Of a stretch of 64,000 bases of DNA, positions 43,586-52,915 are shown piece by piece; position 1 is the first letter of the stretch, and each line of letters starts with the position of its first letter. The stretch covers positions 62,001 to 126,000 of the forward strand of contig CAZAUJ010000003.1 in assembly GCA_964488355.1 (NCBI GenBank), written 5' to 3'. The position numbers were made by a program, and so were the translations under genes. This DNA is from Thermoanaerobaculum sp964488355 (lineage in GTDB: Bacteria; Acidobacteriota; Thermoanaerobaculia; Thermoanaerobaculales; Thermoanaerobaculaceae). The notes beneath the pieces are model-generated. The model made no database searches. It saw only the letters and a list, made by a program, of their open reading frames with translations, and was not told the DNA's origin.

Positions 43586-45365
43586 ATGGGTAGGCCAACC
43601 CTAAAAGCTTGGCAACAAAGGGGGCCACCTGCGTCAACGAGCCTCGGTCCACCACCCGAGGCTCAACCCCCGCCCCCCGGGCCATCCACACCGCCGCCAT
43701 GCTGCGATGATGGTTGAGGTAGCCGTGAGCGCCCAGGTAGGCAGGCGGGCTAACCAGCCCATCCCCGGGCCGACCACCCAAAACCACCCCAGGGGTGGCA
43801 AAAACCACCAGGTCGCCGCTATGTGCGTGTGCCAAGCCCCAGGAGGGCACCTGCCGCCTGCTGGCCACTGCCTCCACTGCCTGCTCCCCCGCCACCGTCA
43901 GCCGAGCTAAGGCGCTGGTGGCGCGCAAAAGCAGCTGGTGCCGCTGGCTGGATGCCACGAGGCCAGTGGGATCCCCGTCTCGAAGGTTAACGTAAAGGTG
44001 CGCCACTCCGCCCCCCTGCACCGCCCACAACTGGCAGGAGGGGTCAAGGGCCGCCCGACCCGTATCCCCCGAAAGGGCACAAAGCCCCTCGTCTACCAAA
44101 AGCTTCTGCAGGTTGAGCTGGGCCCAAACGGGGTGCATGCCGTGATCGGAAACCACGACTAGCGCGTCGCGGGAGAAATCCAGCGCTTCTGCTAAGCGAC
44201 CTACCTGCTGGTCTGCCACCTGGTACACGGTGTCGAGGAACCCACGCGCGGTGACAGCCAAGCCCTCGCTGTACCCTGGCTGCTTGGGGTCGGCCAAGAG
44301 CAGGGCGTGTTGGGCTTCGTCCACGATGGGCTGGTAGGCCAGCAGGAGCTGCGCGTCGCTGGCGCGCCAGGCAGCCAAGGTGGCGGAGGTGAAGAAGCGG
44401 GCAAAGCGTACCAGCTGCTCACCGTATTCGCTGAGCGTAAGGCCTCGCCCTCCCGCCAAACCCGCCCTGAGCGCCTCGTCGTCAGGGGGCCCCGGCCAAA
44501 AACCAGCTTCGCGTTCCACCAGCTCGCGAAAGCTGCGGGGGCTTGCCTCAACGGCGTAAAAGCCCCCCTGGTACAACACCACCTTCCCCCGTTCCTGGTC
44601 GAGGGCTCGCAGGAGACACCAGGCGCCCACCGTTTGCTCGCCCCCCTCAGGGTGAGGACGGACCACCCTTAGGGCAAACCACTGGCCCGGCCGAACCACC
44701 TGTTCCCCTTGGGGACCCGCCAGGGCCAACCCCAGCCAACGGCCAGTGCCCTCCTCGGTACCGAGGGAAAGGGAAAACTGACTTTGCTCGCCACCGTGCT
44801 GGCCTTGCAGCCACACGGACAAGCGCACCTGGCCACCCTCCACCGGCAGCTCCCACCAACGAGCCGGCGCCCGGGGTTCGTTCACGTACACCATGAAGAA
44901 ATCCGCTTGCCGGTCGGGACCTTTTCCATCGCAACCGGGAAAGGTGACCACCCCTGCTTTCTTTCCCTGCCGCCGTGCCCTGGTCCAAAGGGGCTCAGCC
45001 TGCCAAGGGGCATCGAAACCGGAAACGGTGGCGCCCAGGGGCGTTCCGGGAAGGTGGAACCGGTTGCCCACGATGCCGTGCTCCTGGGGCAGGCGGCCGG
45101 TGGCAATAGTGGCGTGGCTCACCGCCGTGAGGGTGGGGTTAGGGGGGACAGCGTAGCGCACAAATAACCCCTTTTGGACAAAGGCGCTAAAACCCTGGGG
45201 GTGGGCATAAGCCCTTTGCGCCAGCATTCTCTCATGTCGCTCGGCCGCGAGGCCGTCTAGGGAGAGCAGCAGCACCCGCCGGGCCTGCGGACGGGAAGAG
45301 GGTGTGGGAGCCTGGTGAGGTTGGCAGGCGAGACCGAAAAGCAAAAGGGGCACCAGGCGGCGCAT
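43584..45365 (-). CDS. Exported alkaline-phosphatase-superfamily phosphodiesterase/pyrophosphatase
   Basis: 593 residues. N-terminal hydrophobic signal MRRLVPLLLFGLAC with Cys14 as a possible lipoprotein site, although the lipobox is poor. Type I phosphodiesterase motifs: LLLSLDG (metal Asp), NPTLTAVSHATIATG with the nucleophile Thr, and SDHGM. A central domain of about 150 residues (beta-rich) is inserted between them. It probably releases phosphate from organic esters outside the cytoplasm. ATG at 45365 is set by the signal sequence. It is divergent from pstS across 100 bases holding a Pho-box-like repeat, which suggests phosphate-starvation control. Confidence 0.83.
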   Translation of the reverse strand: MRRLVPLLLFGLACQPHQAPTPSSRPQARRVLLLSLDGLAAERHERMLAQRAYAHPQGFSAFVQKGLFVRYAVPPNPTLTAVSHATIATGRLPQEHGIVGNRFHLPGTPLGATVSGFDAPWQAEPLWTRARRQGKKAGVVTFPGCDGKGPDRQADFFMVYVNEPRAPARWWELPVEGGQVRLSVWLQGQHGGEQSQFSLSLGTEEGTGRWLGLALAGPQGEQVVRPGQWFALRVVRPHPEGGEQTVGAWCLLRALDQERGKVVLYQGGFYAVEASPRSFRELVEREAGFWPGPPDDEALRAGLAGGRGLTLSEYGEQLVRFARFFTSATLAAWRASDAQLLLAYQPIVDEAQHALLLADPKQPGYSEGLAVTARGFLDTVYQVADQQVGRLAEALDFSRDALVVVSDHGMHPVWAQLNLQKLLVDEGLCALSGDTGRAALDPSCQLWAVQGGGVAHLYVNLRDGDPTGLVASSQRHQLLLRATSALARLTVAGEQAVEAVASRRQVPSWGLAHAHSGDLVVFATPGVVLGGRPGDGLVSPPAYLGAHGYLNHHRSMAAVWMARGAGVEPRVVDRGSLTQVAPFVAKLLGLAYP

Positions 45366-45398
45366 GGTACCAGTGTACTCGCCCAACGCTTGCGGGTT

Positions 45399-45416
45399 TT
45401 TCACTGCACCTTCACA
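45399..45416. promoter_or_regulatory. Pho-box-like direct repeat between the phosphatase and pst genes
   Basis: TTTCACT (45399-45405) and CTTCACA (45410-45416) repeat with an 11-base period, the spacing used by PhoB/PhoP dimers (for PhoP, TT(A/C/T)ACA with 5-base spacing). Only two copies are clear. On the minus strand a TACACT box (45377-45372) lies 21 bases away, giving a start near the phosphatase ATG. PhoB and PhoR homologues are encoded at the end of the pst operon. Confidence 0.5.
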
Positions 45417-45465
45417 TGCAGGGGCCACACTTACCGCCGGAAGCGAAGGCTTCCAGGAGGGTCCG

Positions 45466-46449
45466 ATGGACAGGAGAAAAGTGGCGAAAACTGGCTTGTT
45501 GCTAGGTTTGGTAATGGCTTTCTCGGCGCAGGTTTGGTCCCAAGGAGCGGAGCTGGACCCCAAATTGCCCACCTACGCGCCTAAGCAGCGGCTGCAGGGT
45601 AACCTCAGCTCCATTGGCTCGGATACCATGAACAACCTGATGACGCTCTGGGCGGAGGAGTTCCGCAAGCTTCACCCTGGGGTACGCATCCAGGTTGAAG
45701 GCAAGGGTTCCTCAACCGCCCCCCCTGCCCTCATCGCCGGCACGGCCCAGCTGGGTCCCATGTCAAGGCAGATGAAGGAGTCAGAGATAGACGCGATCGT
45801 CAACAAGTACGGGTTCGAACCCACCGAAATTCGCTCTGCCTTGGATGTGTTGGCCGTCTACGTGCACAAGGACAACCCCATTAAATCCTTGAGCATGCCT
45901 GAGGTGGATGCCATCTTTTCCAAAACTCGCCGGCTGGGTTTCCCCAAGGACATCACCCTTTGGGGGCAACTGGGCCTGACCGGCGAGTGGGCGCGCAAGC
46001 CCATTTCCCTCTACGGCCGCAACTCCGCCTCCGGAACCTATGGCTACTTCAAAGAACACGCTTTGGGCGGGGGGGACTTCAAGGACCAGGTGAAGGAGCA
46101 GCCCGGGTCGGCCTCGGTGGTGCAGGGAGTGAGTGAAGACCTTTACGGCATCGGCTACTCGGGCATCGGCTACATGACCTCGGGTGTGCGCCCCGTGCCT
46201 CTTTCGCCTGAAGTGGGGGCGCCCGCGTACGAAGCCAGTTACGAAAACGCCTTGAATCGCAACTACCCTTTGGCCCGCTACCTCTACATCTACGTGGTTC
46301 AGGACCCGCGAAAGCCCATGGATCCACTGGTGGAAGAGTTCCTGCGCTTCGTGCTCTCGCGTAAGGGGCAGGAGGTGGTGATTAAGGATGGGTACTTGCC
46401 CTTGCCTGCTTCGGTGGTCGAAGAAGAGTTGGCGAGGCTCAAGCGCTAG
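45466..46449 (+). CDS. pstS: Phosphate ABC transporter substrate-binding protein
   Basis: 327 residues with a signal peptide (1-26, ending VWSQ). The phosphate-binding loops are seen as SIGSDTMNN, EGKGSSTAP and GRNSASGTYGYF. It captures phosphate in the periplasm for PstCAB. ATG at 45466 has AGGAGGGT 3 bases upstream of the spacer; the longer frame to 45364 runs into the divergent gene. First gene of an eight-gene Pho operon. Confidence 0.94.
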   Translation: MDRRKVAKTGLLLGLVMAFSAQVWSQGAELDPKLPTYAPKQRLQGNLSSIGSDTMNNLMTLWAEEFRKLHPGVRIQVEGKGSSTAPPALIAGTAQLGPMSRQMKESEIDAIVNKYGFEPTEIRSALDVLAVYVHKDNPIKSLSMPEVDAIFSKTRRLGFPKDITLWGQLGLTGEWARKPISLYGRNSASGTYGYFKEHALGGGDFKDQVKEQPGSASVVQGVSEDLYGIGYSGIGYMTSGVRPVPLSPEVGAPAYEASYENALNRNYPLARYLYIYVVQDPRKPMDPLVEEFLRFVLSRKGQEVVIKDGYLPLPASVVEEELARLKR

Positions 46450-46451
46450 AG

Positions 46452-48551
46452 GTGGCCGCGGTGGAGGCGAGGGAACGAGCTCGAAGAAAAGATAGGCTGG
46501 CGGCCGCGGTGATCACCCTCACCGCCAGCTCAGTTTTGGTGTCCACCCTCCTGCTCTTTTTCTACCTGTTGCGGGAGGTTTGGCCCATGACCCGCTCACC
46601 GCGCCTGGTGGGTGGCCCGATCACCAGCTTGAAGGCGATGGTGGTTTTTCCTGGGGAGCTCCCCTCTACGCTGTGGGGCTTGCGGGCGGATGGGGTGTTG
46701 GCCGTTTGGCCCGGCGGTTCGGAACTAGCCTTGGAAGGGATCACCCCACCCCTCCAGCGGGCTGGTGGGGATCGGTGGGGACGTTGGTTGTGGGTGCAGC
46801 AGCGCGAGGCGCTGCTGGTTTTCCGCATCACGGCGCGAGCGGTTTTCGCCGGTCAAGACCGGGAACTGCGCCTGCGCGCCACATTGGTCGCAACGGGGCC
46901 GCTGGCAGGTTTTGAACCGCTGGCCATTGGCGGAGGTGCTTTCCCGGTAATGGTGGGCCGTCAAGAAAGCCGCGGGGTAGTGCGGCTTTGGGACGGTCAA
47001 AAGTGGCGGGAACAGCTGTTGCCGTGGCCCTCACCGACGAGGGCTGTGGTGGAGGATGCCGGTCGTCGCGTGTGGGTGGCCACCGGCGATCGGCTGGGCC
47101 TTTGGGACGTGGAGCAAGGCCAACGTGTGGCTTCTGCACCCCTCACCGTTCCGCCCTCGGCCATCACCCTGCTTTTGGGCGACCTCACCTGCTTTGTGGG
47201 TGACCAGAAAGGCGCGGTGGTAGCATGGGAGGCTTATCGGGAGGAGGGTCAAGTGGTTCTGGAGCCCAAGGGCCAGTTTGTCGGTCCCGGGCCAGTTCTG
47301 GCTTTGGCACCTTCGCCCCGAGACAAGAACTTGGCCGTGGCGCGGCCCGGCTCGTTGGAGCTGTTGAACCTTACGGCTAAAAAGGTACGTGCCAGCATCT
47401 CTAGCCCATTCACTGATATCCAGCTGCTGGCGTTTGCCCCGCGGGCCAACCGCCTCCTCCTGAGCTCAAGGGAAGGGCATTTGCACCAGGTTGACATTCA
47501 GTGGGAACATCCCGAGATCACCTGGGGCACCATATTTGGGAAAGTGCGGTACGAAGGGTACCGCCAGTCCCAATGGGTGTGGCAGTCCACCGGGGGAAGT
47601 AACGCCTTCGAGGGAAAGTTTTCCCTGGTGCCGCTGATATTGGGGTCCTTCAAAGGTGCCCTCTACGGCATGCTCTTTTCCGGACCGCTGGGGTTGCTGG
47701 CGGCCGTGTACACCAGCCAGTTTCTCTCCCGCCGGCTGCGCCAGTTGGTCAAGCCAGCGGTGGAGCTATTGGCTGGCGTGCCTTCGGTGGTGGTGGGTTT
47801 CGTGGCTGCGTTGGTGGCAGCACCCTGGCTGGCGCGTAACCTGTTTGCGGTTTTCTTGGCATTGGGAGCTTTTCCCGTCGTGCTGGTGGCAACCGGTGTG
47901 CTCCTGGAGCGGCTGCCCAGGAGGTGGCAGCTGGTTTACGAGCGACGTTGGGAAGGCTGGGTGGTGGGCATTTTGTCCCTGCTTTGTATTCTTGGGAGCT
48001 TTTGGTTGGCGGGCCCCTTGGAGCAATACCTTTTTCCTGAGGGTTTGGTCGGCCTGCTGCACAATCGCTGGGGTGTGGTTTACGACCAGCGAAACGCCTT
48101 GGTGGCGGGTTTTGCTCTGGGTTTTGCGGTCTTGCCTCTGATCTTTTCCGTGGCCGAAGAGGCCTTGAGCAACGTGCCGGAAAGCCTAACCAATGCGGCC
48201 CTCAGCCTTGGAGCTTCGCAGGCTCAGGCGGTGAGACGGGTGGTGATCCCAGCAGCCGCACCCGGCCTTGTGGCGGCGCTTCTGCTGGGCTTTGGTCGGG
48301 CACTTGGCGAGACCATGATTGTGCTCATGGCCTCGGGCAACACCCCCTTGTTGTCCCTTTCGCCTTTTAACGGCATGCGGACCCTTTCAGCCTGCATCGC
48401 CGTGGAGTTGCCTGAGGCTGCTTACGGGGAAACACTGTATCGCGTGCTCATGCTGGCTGCCCTCTTACTCTTTGTCTTTACCTTTGTCATTAACCTTGTG
48501 GGTCAGCTGGTGGGCCGGAAGTTGGCGGCCCGCTTCGGAGCAGGGCGATGA
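46452..48551 (+). CDS. pstC: Phosphate ABC transporter permease PstC with large extra domain
   Basis: 699 residues, more than twice the classical 319. After the first helix (about 18-42) comes an insertion of some 340 residues made of short repeated beta-strand units (LWGLRADGVLAVWPGG, GRRVWVATGDRLGLWDV), resembling a WD-type propeller expected in the periplasm. The permease core follows, with VELLAGVPSVVVGFVAA and ALGETMIVLMASGNTPL (EAA loop region). Large PstC forms are known in Pseudomonas. GTG start, 2 bases after pstS. Confidence 0.9.
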   Translation: MAAVEARERARRKDRLAAAVITLTASSVLVSTLLLFFYLLREVWPMTRSPRLVGGPITSLKAMVVFPGELPSTLWGLRADGVLAVWPGGSELALEGITPPLQRAGGDRWGRWLWVQQREALLVFRITARAVFAGQDRELRLRATLVATGPLAGFEPLAIGGGAFPVMVGRQESRGVVRLWDGQKWREQLLPWPSPTRAVVEDAGRRVWVATGDRLGLWDVEQGQRVASAPLTVPPSAITLLLGDLTCFVGDQKGAVVAWEAYREEGQVVLEPKGQFVGPGPVLALAPSPRDKNLAVARPGSLELLNLTAKKVRASISSPFTDIQLLAFAPRANRLLLSSREGHLHQVDIQWEHPEITWGTIFGKVRYEGYRQSQWVWQSTGGSNAFEGKFSLVPLILGSFKGALYGMLFSGPLGLLAAVYTSQFLSRRLRQLVKPAVELLAGVPSVVVGFVAALVAAPWLARNLFAVFLALGAFPVVLVATGVLLERLPRRWQLVYERRWEGWVVGILSLLCILGSFWLAGPLEQYLFPEGLVGLLHNRWGVVYDQRNALVAGFALGFAVLPLIFSVAEEALSNVPESLTNAALSLGASQAQAVRRVVIPAAAPGLVAALLLGFGRALGETMIVLMASGNTPLLSLSPFNGMRTLSACIAVELPEAAYGETLYRVLMLAALLLFVFTFVINLVGQLVGRKLAARFGAGR

Positions 48552-50044
48552 GACAGGTGGTCATTTCAGAGGAGCTGCCCAGTCGCGGCTTAGCGTTGGC
48601 GGCGCTCTTCCTTTCCTTGGGCCTCATGGTCGGCATGGTCGTTCTGGTTTTGCTTGCGACCGTGCAGGGGTTTTGGCCGCGGGACCTGTTGGGCTTTCAG
48701 CTGGCAAGCGGAAAGGGTGTGCTGGGGGAGCGTTGGGGGGAAGAGGAGGACCCGGCAAACCCGAGCCATCAAAGGCTGCGGTTGAAAGTGGGCAACCGTG
48801 AGCTTTATGGTCAGGACTTTCGGTACGTCAGCCTGGCGGAGGTGGTTCAACAGGAGCGCCCGCCACACGCGGTGGCGGTGGAGCGCTGGGAATATGGCAA
48901 CTTTTACGGGTACCTGGGAGCTGTGTACCGCGATGGCACGGAGGTGGGGTCAGAGGCAGCCGGGTTCGCTCATCACGTGGCTCAAACCTTATCGTGGGCA
49001 AGACAAACCAAGAAGCGCCTCGATGCTTTGAACCGGGTGGCGGCACACAGGCCCTTGACTGAAACAGAAAGGGAAGAAAGAGAACGTCTTACCGGGCTCC
49101 TGGCTCGCTGCTGGTTGACCCTAAACACGGCCGAAGGCACCAGCAAGGACATCCCCTGCGAGCACGTGGTTCGCGTGTGGTGGCCCAACCAACTCAGCTT
49201 TTTGGGCAAGCTCGGGGAGTTTAGTAAGCGGGGTTGGTGGTTCCTCACCAGCGAGCCCCGAGAGGCCAACACCGAGGGTGGCATCTTCCCCGCGTTGTTT
49301 GGTACGGCTCTCATGGTGGTTTTGATGACCCTATTCGTGGTCCCTTTGGGCGTTTTGACTGCCATCTATCTTCGCGAGTACGCGAGAGATAACACCTTTA
49401 CGCGAGGGGTGCGCCTCGCGGTGAACACCTTGGCAGGGGTGCCCTCGATTGTGTTTGGCGCCTTCGGCTTGGCGTTCTTCGTTTACCAGCTGGGGGCGAG
49501 CCTGGACAAGCTCTTTTTTGCCGACCGTCTCCCCACACCGACTCTCGGGACGGGTGGTTTGCTTTGGGCTGCCCTAACCATGGCGTTGCTGACGCTGCCT
49601 GTGGTGGTGGTGGCCACGGAAGAAGGCCTTTCGGCTGCTCCCTTGGAGGTTCGGGATGGCGCGCGCGCTCTGGGCGCCACGCGGTGGGAAACGATTCGTT
49701 TGGTGATTCTGCCCTACGCCAAACCGGGAATTCTCACTGGCGTGATTTTGGCGGTGGCGCGGGCCGCGGGGGAGGTGGCTCCGCTCATGCTCACGGGCGT
49801 GGTTAAGCTGGCCCCGGCTTTGCCGTTGGACGGCGTGCCGCCTTTCCTCCACTTGGAACGAAAGTTCATGCACTTAGGTTTTCACATTTACGACGTGGGC
49901 TTCCAATCACCTAACGTGGAGGCAGCGCGGCCAGTAATTTACGCCACCACCTTGGTTTTGCTCCTGCTGGTGCTGCTGCTCAATTGGGTGGCCCTTTTGT
50001 GGCGTAACCGGGCCCGCCGGGCCTTACGGAGTGCGGTGCTGTGA
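48548..50044 (+). CDS. pstA: Phosphate ABC transporter permease PstA with extra periplasmic region
   Basis: 498 residues against about 295 in E. coli. A single helix (15-42) precedes roughly 200 residues of predicted periplasmic sequence, then the six-helix permease core from about residue 245 with NTLAGVPSIVFGAFGLAFF and ARAAGEVAPLMLTGV. It pairs with the equally enlarged PstC; both extra domains would lie on the periplasmic face near PstS. ATGA overlap with pstC and GTGA overlap with pstB. Confidence 0.9.
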   Translation: MRQVVISEELPSRGLALAALFLSLGLMVGMVVLVLLATVQGFWPRDLLGFQLASGKGVLGERWGEEEDPANPSHQRLRLKVGNRELYGQDFRYVSLAEVVQQERPPHAVAVERWEYGNFYGYLGAVYRDGTEVGSEAAGFAHHVAQTLSWARQTKKRLDALNRVAAHRPLTETEREERERLTGLLARCWLTLNTAEGTSKDIPCEHVVRVWWPNQLSFLGKLGEFSKRGWWFLTSEPREANTEGGIFPALFGTALMVVLMTLFVVPLGVLTAIYLREYARDNTFTRGVRLAVNTLAGVPSIVFGAFGLAFFVYQLGASLDKLFFADRLPTPTLGTGGLLWAALTMALLTLPVVVVATEEGLSAAPLEVRDGARALGATRWETIRLVILPYAKPGILTGVILAVARAAGEVAPLMLTGVVKLAPALPLDGVPPFLHLERKFMHLGFHIYDVGFQSPNVEAARPVIYATTLVLLLLVLLLNWVALLWRNRARRALRSAVL

Positions 50045-50796
50045 AAAACGCGCTGGCATGTGAGCGGCTTACCGTGGGTTTTGGGCAAAACCAGGTTTTG
50101 CACGAGGTGACCCTTTCCGTTCCCGCCTCGGGGATTACGGCAGTGATGGGACCTTCCGGTTGCGGCAAGTCCACCCTTTTGCGTTGCTTCAACCGCATGA
50201 ACGACCACCTGCCCGGTTTTTACCTTCGAGGGCAGGTTTGGGCCCTCGGTAGGGACGTGTACGACCCCAGCTGGCCGGTGGAAAACTTGCGGTTCAACGT
50301 AGGCATGGTGTTCCAAAAACCCAACCCCTTTCCCATGAGCATCGCGGACAACGTGCTGTTCGGGCCGCGATTGATGGGAATCCGCGACAAAAGGGATTTG
50401 GAAGGAATTCTGGAGAGCTCGTTGCGTGCCGCCCATCTTTGGGATGAGGTGAGGGACAGCCTGCATCGGCCAGCCTTTGGGCTTTCTGGGGGACAGCAAC
50501 AACGGCTGTGCATTGCTCGGGCACTGGCTTGCTCTCCCCAGGTGGTACTCCTCGACGAGCCGTCCTCCGCCTTGGATCCTATAGCCACGGGAGCCTTGGA
50601 AGAAACCGTGCAGGAACTTGCGCAAAAGGTGGCCGTGCTTTGGGTCACTCACGATCTGCAGCAAGCGGCCCGGGTTTCGCAGCGGGTAGCCTTCCTCTAT
50701 CTGGGCAAGTTGGTGGAGGAAGGCCCCACGGCGCAGGTGTTTGCCAATCCCAAGGAGGCCTTGACCGAGGCCTACCTCACGGGAAAGTTTGGTTAG
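50041..50796 (+). CDS. pstB: Phosphate ABC transporter ATPase PstB, first copy
   Basis: 251 residues. Walker A GPSGCGKST, the PstB-specific RCFNRMNDH, Q-loop KPNPFP, signature LSGGQQQR and Walker B VVLLDEPSSALDP followed by the H-loop THD are all intact. It powers PstCA. GTG start overlapping the pstA stop. A second pstB lies on the far side of phoU, and the two differ substantially in sequence, so this is not a recent duplication. Confidence 0.93.
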   Translation: MKNALACERLTVGFGQNQVLHEVTLSVPASGITAVMGPSGCGKSTLLRCFNRMNDHLPGFYLRGQVWALGRDVYDPSWPVENLRFNVGMVFQKPNPFPMSIADNVLFGPRLMGIRDKRDLEGILESSLRAAHLWDEVRDSLHRPAFGLSGGQQQRLCIARALACSPQVVLLDEPSSALDPIATGALEETVQELAQKVAVLWVTHDLQQAARVSQRVAFLYLGKLVEEGPTAQVFANPKEALTEAYLTGKFG

Positions 50797-50806
50797 GAGA
50801 CCCTGT

Positions 50807-51478
50807 ATGGAAACACTCCTAGAGCGAGAAATACGTGAGCTTACCCAGCTGCTCCTCACCATGGCGGGTGAGGTGGAACAGCAGCTGCGCGAGGCCATCC
50901 GTGCCTTGGTTGAGCGGGATTCGGAGGCCGCCTCCCGCGTGATGGCCGAAGATGCGCGGGTGGACGAGCGGGAAAAGGAAGTGGATCGCAAGGCGGTGGA
51001 GATCATCGTGCGCGAACGACCACTTGCGGCGCCCCTGCGTTTGGTCATGAGCGCCACCAAAATAGCACCGGACCTGGAGCGGGTTGCCGACCACGCGGTG
51101 AACATTGCCGAGCAAGCCCTCAAGCTCAATACCATGCCGCAGCTGAAACCATTCGTGACAATTCCCCGAATGGCCGAGCTTGCTTGGGAGATGGTGGAGG
51201 AGGCCCTCCAAGCTTTTGTGCACCGCGACACTGCCCGCGCCCGCCAGGTCATCGCCCGCGACGACACCGTGGACGCGCTGCACGAGGAGGTGTTCCGGGA
51301 GCTTTTGACCTACATGCTCGCTGACCCACAGACCATTCCTCGGGCTTTGGCCTTGCTGTTGGTGGCTCGTTCCTTGGAGCGGATCGCTGACCAAGCCACC
51401 AACATCGCCGAGCAGGTGGTGTACCTGGTGGAAGGCTTGGACATTCGTCACCTCCATGGGGAGGCTGTCGATGCTTGA
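50807..51478 (+). CDS. phoU: PhoU-family phosphate signalling protein
   Basis: 223 residues, two three-helix PhoU repeats. Metal-binding type motifs KIAPDLERVADHAVNIAE and RSLERIADQATNIAE occur once in each repeat. PhoU links the Pst transporter to PhoR and restrains phosphate uptake. ATG at 50807 is preferred over the upstream GTG because TAGGAG lies 7 bases ahead. It is placed between the two pstB genes. Confidence 0.93.
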   Translation: METLLEREIRELTQLLLTMAGEVEQQLREAIRALVERDSEAASRVMAEDARVDEREKEVDRKAVEIIVRERPLAAPLRLVMSATKIAPDLERVADHAVNIAEQALKLNTMPQLKPFVTIPRMAELAWEMVEEALQAFVHRDTARARQVIARDDTVDALHEEVFRELLTYMLADPQTIPRALALLLVARSLERIADQATNIAEQVVYLVEGLDIRHLHGEAVDA

Positions 51479-52232
51479 GTCGGTACGCTTTTCCCTGCGC
51501 CAGCTCTCCTGTTTCTACGGGGAAAAGCAGGTGGTGAAGGGTGTAAGTTTGGACATCCCCGCAGGGGGGGTCACGGCCTTTATTGGCCCTTCCGGCTGTG
51601 GCAAGTCCACTATCCTCCGCTGCCTTAACCGCATGAACGACGTGGTGCCTGAGTTTCGCTTCCAAGGCCAGGTGCTCCTGGACGGGCAAGACATCTACGC
51701 TCCGGACCAGGATCCGGTACTGGTGCGGCGCAGGGTGGGCATGGTTTTCCAGCGCTCGAATCCCTTCCCGTCTTCTATTTTCGAAAACGTGGCCTTCGGC
51801 CTCAAGTTGCATTTCAAGTTGACTCGTCCCGAGCTGGAGCTCAAGGTTCAACAAGCCCTAAGTGCCGCCTATCTATGGGAGGAGGTGAAAGACCGCCTGC
51901 ACCTTTCCGCCTTGCGTCTTTCGGGCGGGCAGCAGCAGCGCTTGTGCATCGCACGGGCCTTGGCGGTGGAGCCGGAGGTGCTGCTTTTCGATGAGCCCGC
52001 CTCGGCTCTGGATCCTTTGGCTACGGCCAAGGTGGAGGAGCTGGTCATGGAGCTAGGCCAGCGGCTTACTGTGGTCATCGTCACCCATAACCTGGCGCAA
52101 GCCGCTCGGGTTTCCCAGGGCACCGCCTTCTTTCTCGCTGGCGAGCTGGTGGAGGTAGGCCCCACCTCCGAGCTGTTTACCAGGCCCAGGGACCCACGCA
52201 CGGAGGCCTACCTGGAGGGGCGCTTGGCGTGA
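51471..52232 (+). CDS. pstB: Phosphate ABC transporter ATPase PstB, second copy
   Basis: 253 residues with Walker A GPSGCGKST, RCLNRMND, Q-loop RSNPFP, signature LSGGQQQR and Walker B VLLFDEPASALDP. It is also a complete PstB. ATG at 51471 has GGGGAGG upstream and overlaps the phoU stop. It could alternate with the first copy, form a mixed ATPase dimer, or be a PhoR-directed sensor copy. GTGA overlap with phoB. Confidence 0.92.
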   Translation: MLESVRFSLRQLSCFYGEKQVVKGVSLDIPAGGVTAFIGPSGCGKSTILRCLNRMNDVVPEFRFQGQVLLDGQDIYAPDQDPVLVRRRVGMVFQRSNPFPSSIFENVAFGLKLHFKLTRPELELKVQQALSAAYLWEEVKDRLHLSALRLSGGQQQRLCIARALAVEPEVLLFDEPASALDPLATAKVEELVMELGQRLTVVIVTHNLAQAARVSQGTAFFLAGELVEVGPTSELFTRPRDPRTEAYLEGRLA

Positions 52233-52915
52233 TCCCCAAAATTTTCCTGGTGGAGGATGACGCCGACCTCCGTCGCCTGGTAGCTAGGCGGTTGCAGGCG
52301 AGGGGCGAATTTCAGGTGCAGGAGTTCGCCAACGGCGAGGGGTTCTTGGCCGCTTGCGAAAGAGAGCTGCCTGATTTGGTCATTCTGGACTTGGGCCTCC
52401 CTGACACGGACGGCCTCACCCTCTGTCGAGAGCTGCGACAGTGGGAGGCCACCAAGCTCGTGCCTATCCTCATGCTTACCGCCCGTGCCGGTGAGCGGGA
52501 CCGGGTCACGGGCTTGGCCCTGGGGGCGGATGATTACCTGGTGAAGCCTTTCTCCTTGGCGGAGCTGGAGGCGCGGGTGCGGGCCCTGCTGCGGCGCGTG
52601 GCTTGGGAGCGGGGCACGCCTGCCGAGCGGTACCGAGACCGTCGGTTGCTGGTGGATGTGACCCGGCATTTGGTTCTCTTGGATGGCAACGAGGTCAGGT
52701 TGACCAAGAAGGAGCTGGAGCTTTTGTGGTTCCTCATCCGTTTGCAGGGGCGCCTCGCCAGCCGCCAGGTGATCCTGGATGGTGTGTGGGGCCTGGCGGC
52801 GGAAGTAGACGAGCGCACGGTGGATGCTCACGTGCGCACCCTGCGTAAAAAGCTGGGGTACGGGGTCATCGAGACCGTTTCTCGGGCCGGCTACCGTTTT
52901 CGGGGGTGGCCGTGA
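52229..52915 (+). CDS. phoB: OmpR/PhoB-family response regulator
   Basis: 228 residues. Receiver with Asp10/Asp11, phosphoacceptor Asp54, Thr84 and Lys106, followed by a winged-helix DNA-binding domain (LTKKELELLWFLI, VDERTVDAHVRTLRKKLG, GYRF). Gene context makes it the PhoB that responds to phosphate starvation and should bind Pho boxes such as the one ahead of pstS. GTG start overlapping the pstB stop. Confidence 0.9.
   Translation: MIPKIFLVEDDADLRRLVARRLQARGEFQVQEFANGEGFLAACERELPDLVILDLGLPDTDGLTLCRELRQWEATKLVPILMLTARAGERDRVTGLALGADDYLVKPFSLAELEARVRALLRRVAWERGTPAERYRDRRLLVDVTRHLVLLDGNEVRLTKKELELLWFLIRLQGRLASRQVILDGVWGLAAEVDERTVDAHVRTLRKKLGYGVIETVSRAGYRFRGWP

Noticed and set aside
45366..45572. 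Extension of the phosphatase-type gene upstream of its signal peptide
   Set aside because: It would cover the pstS start and Pho-box region; the signal peptide fixes the start at 45365.
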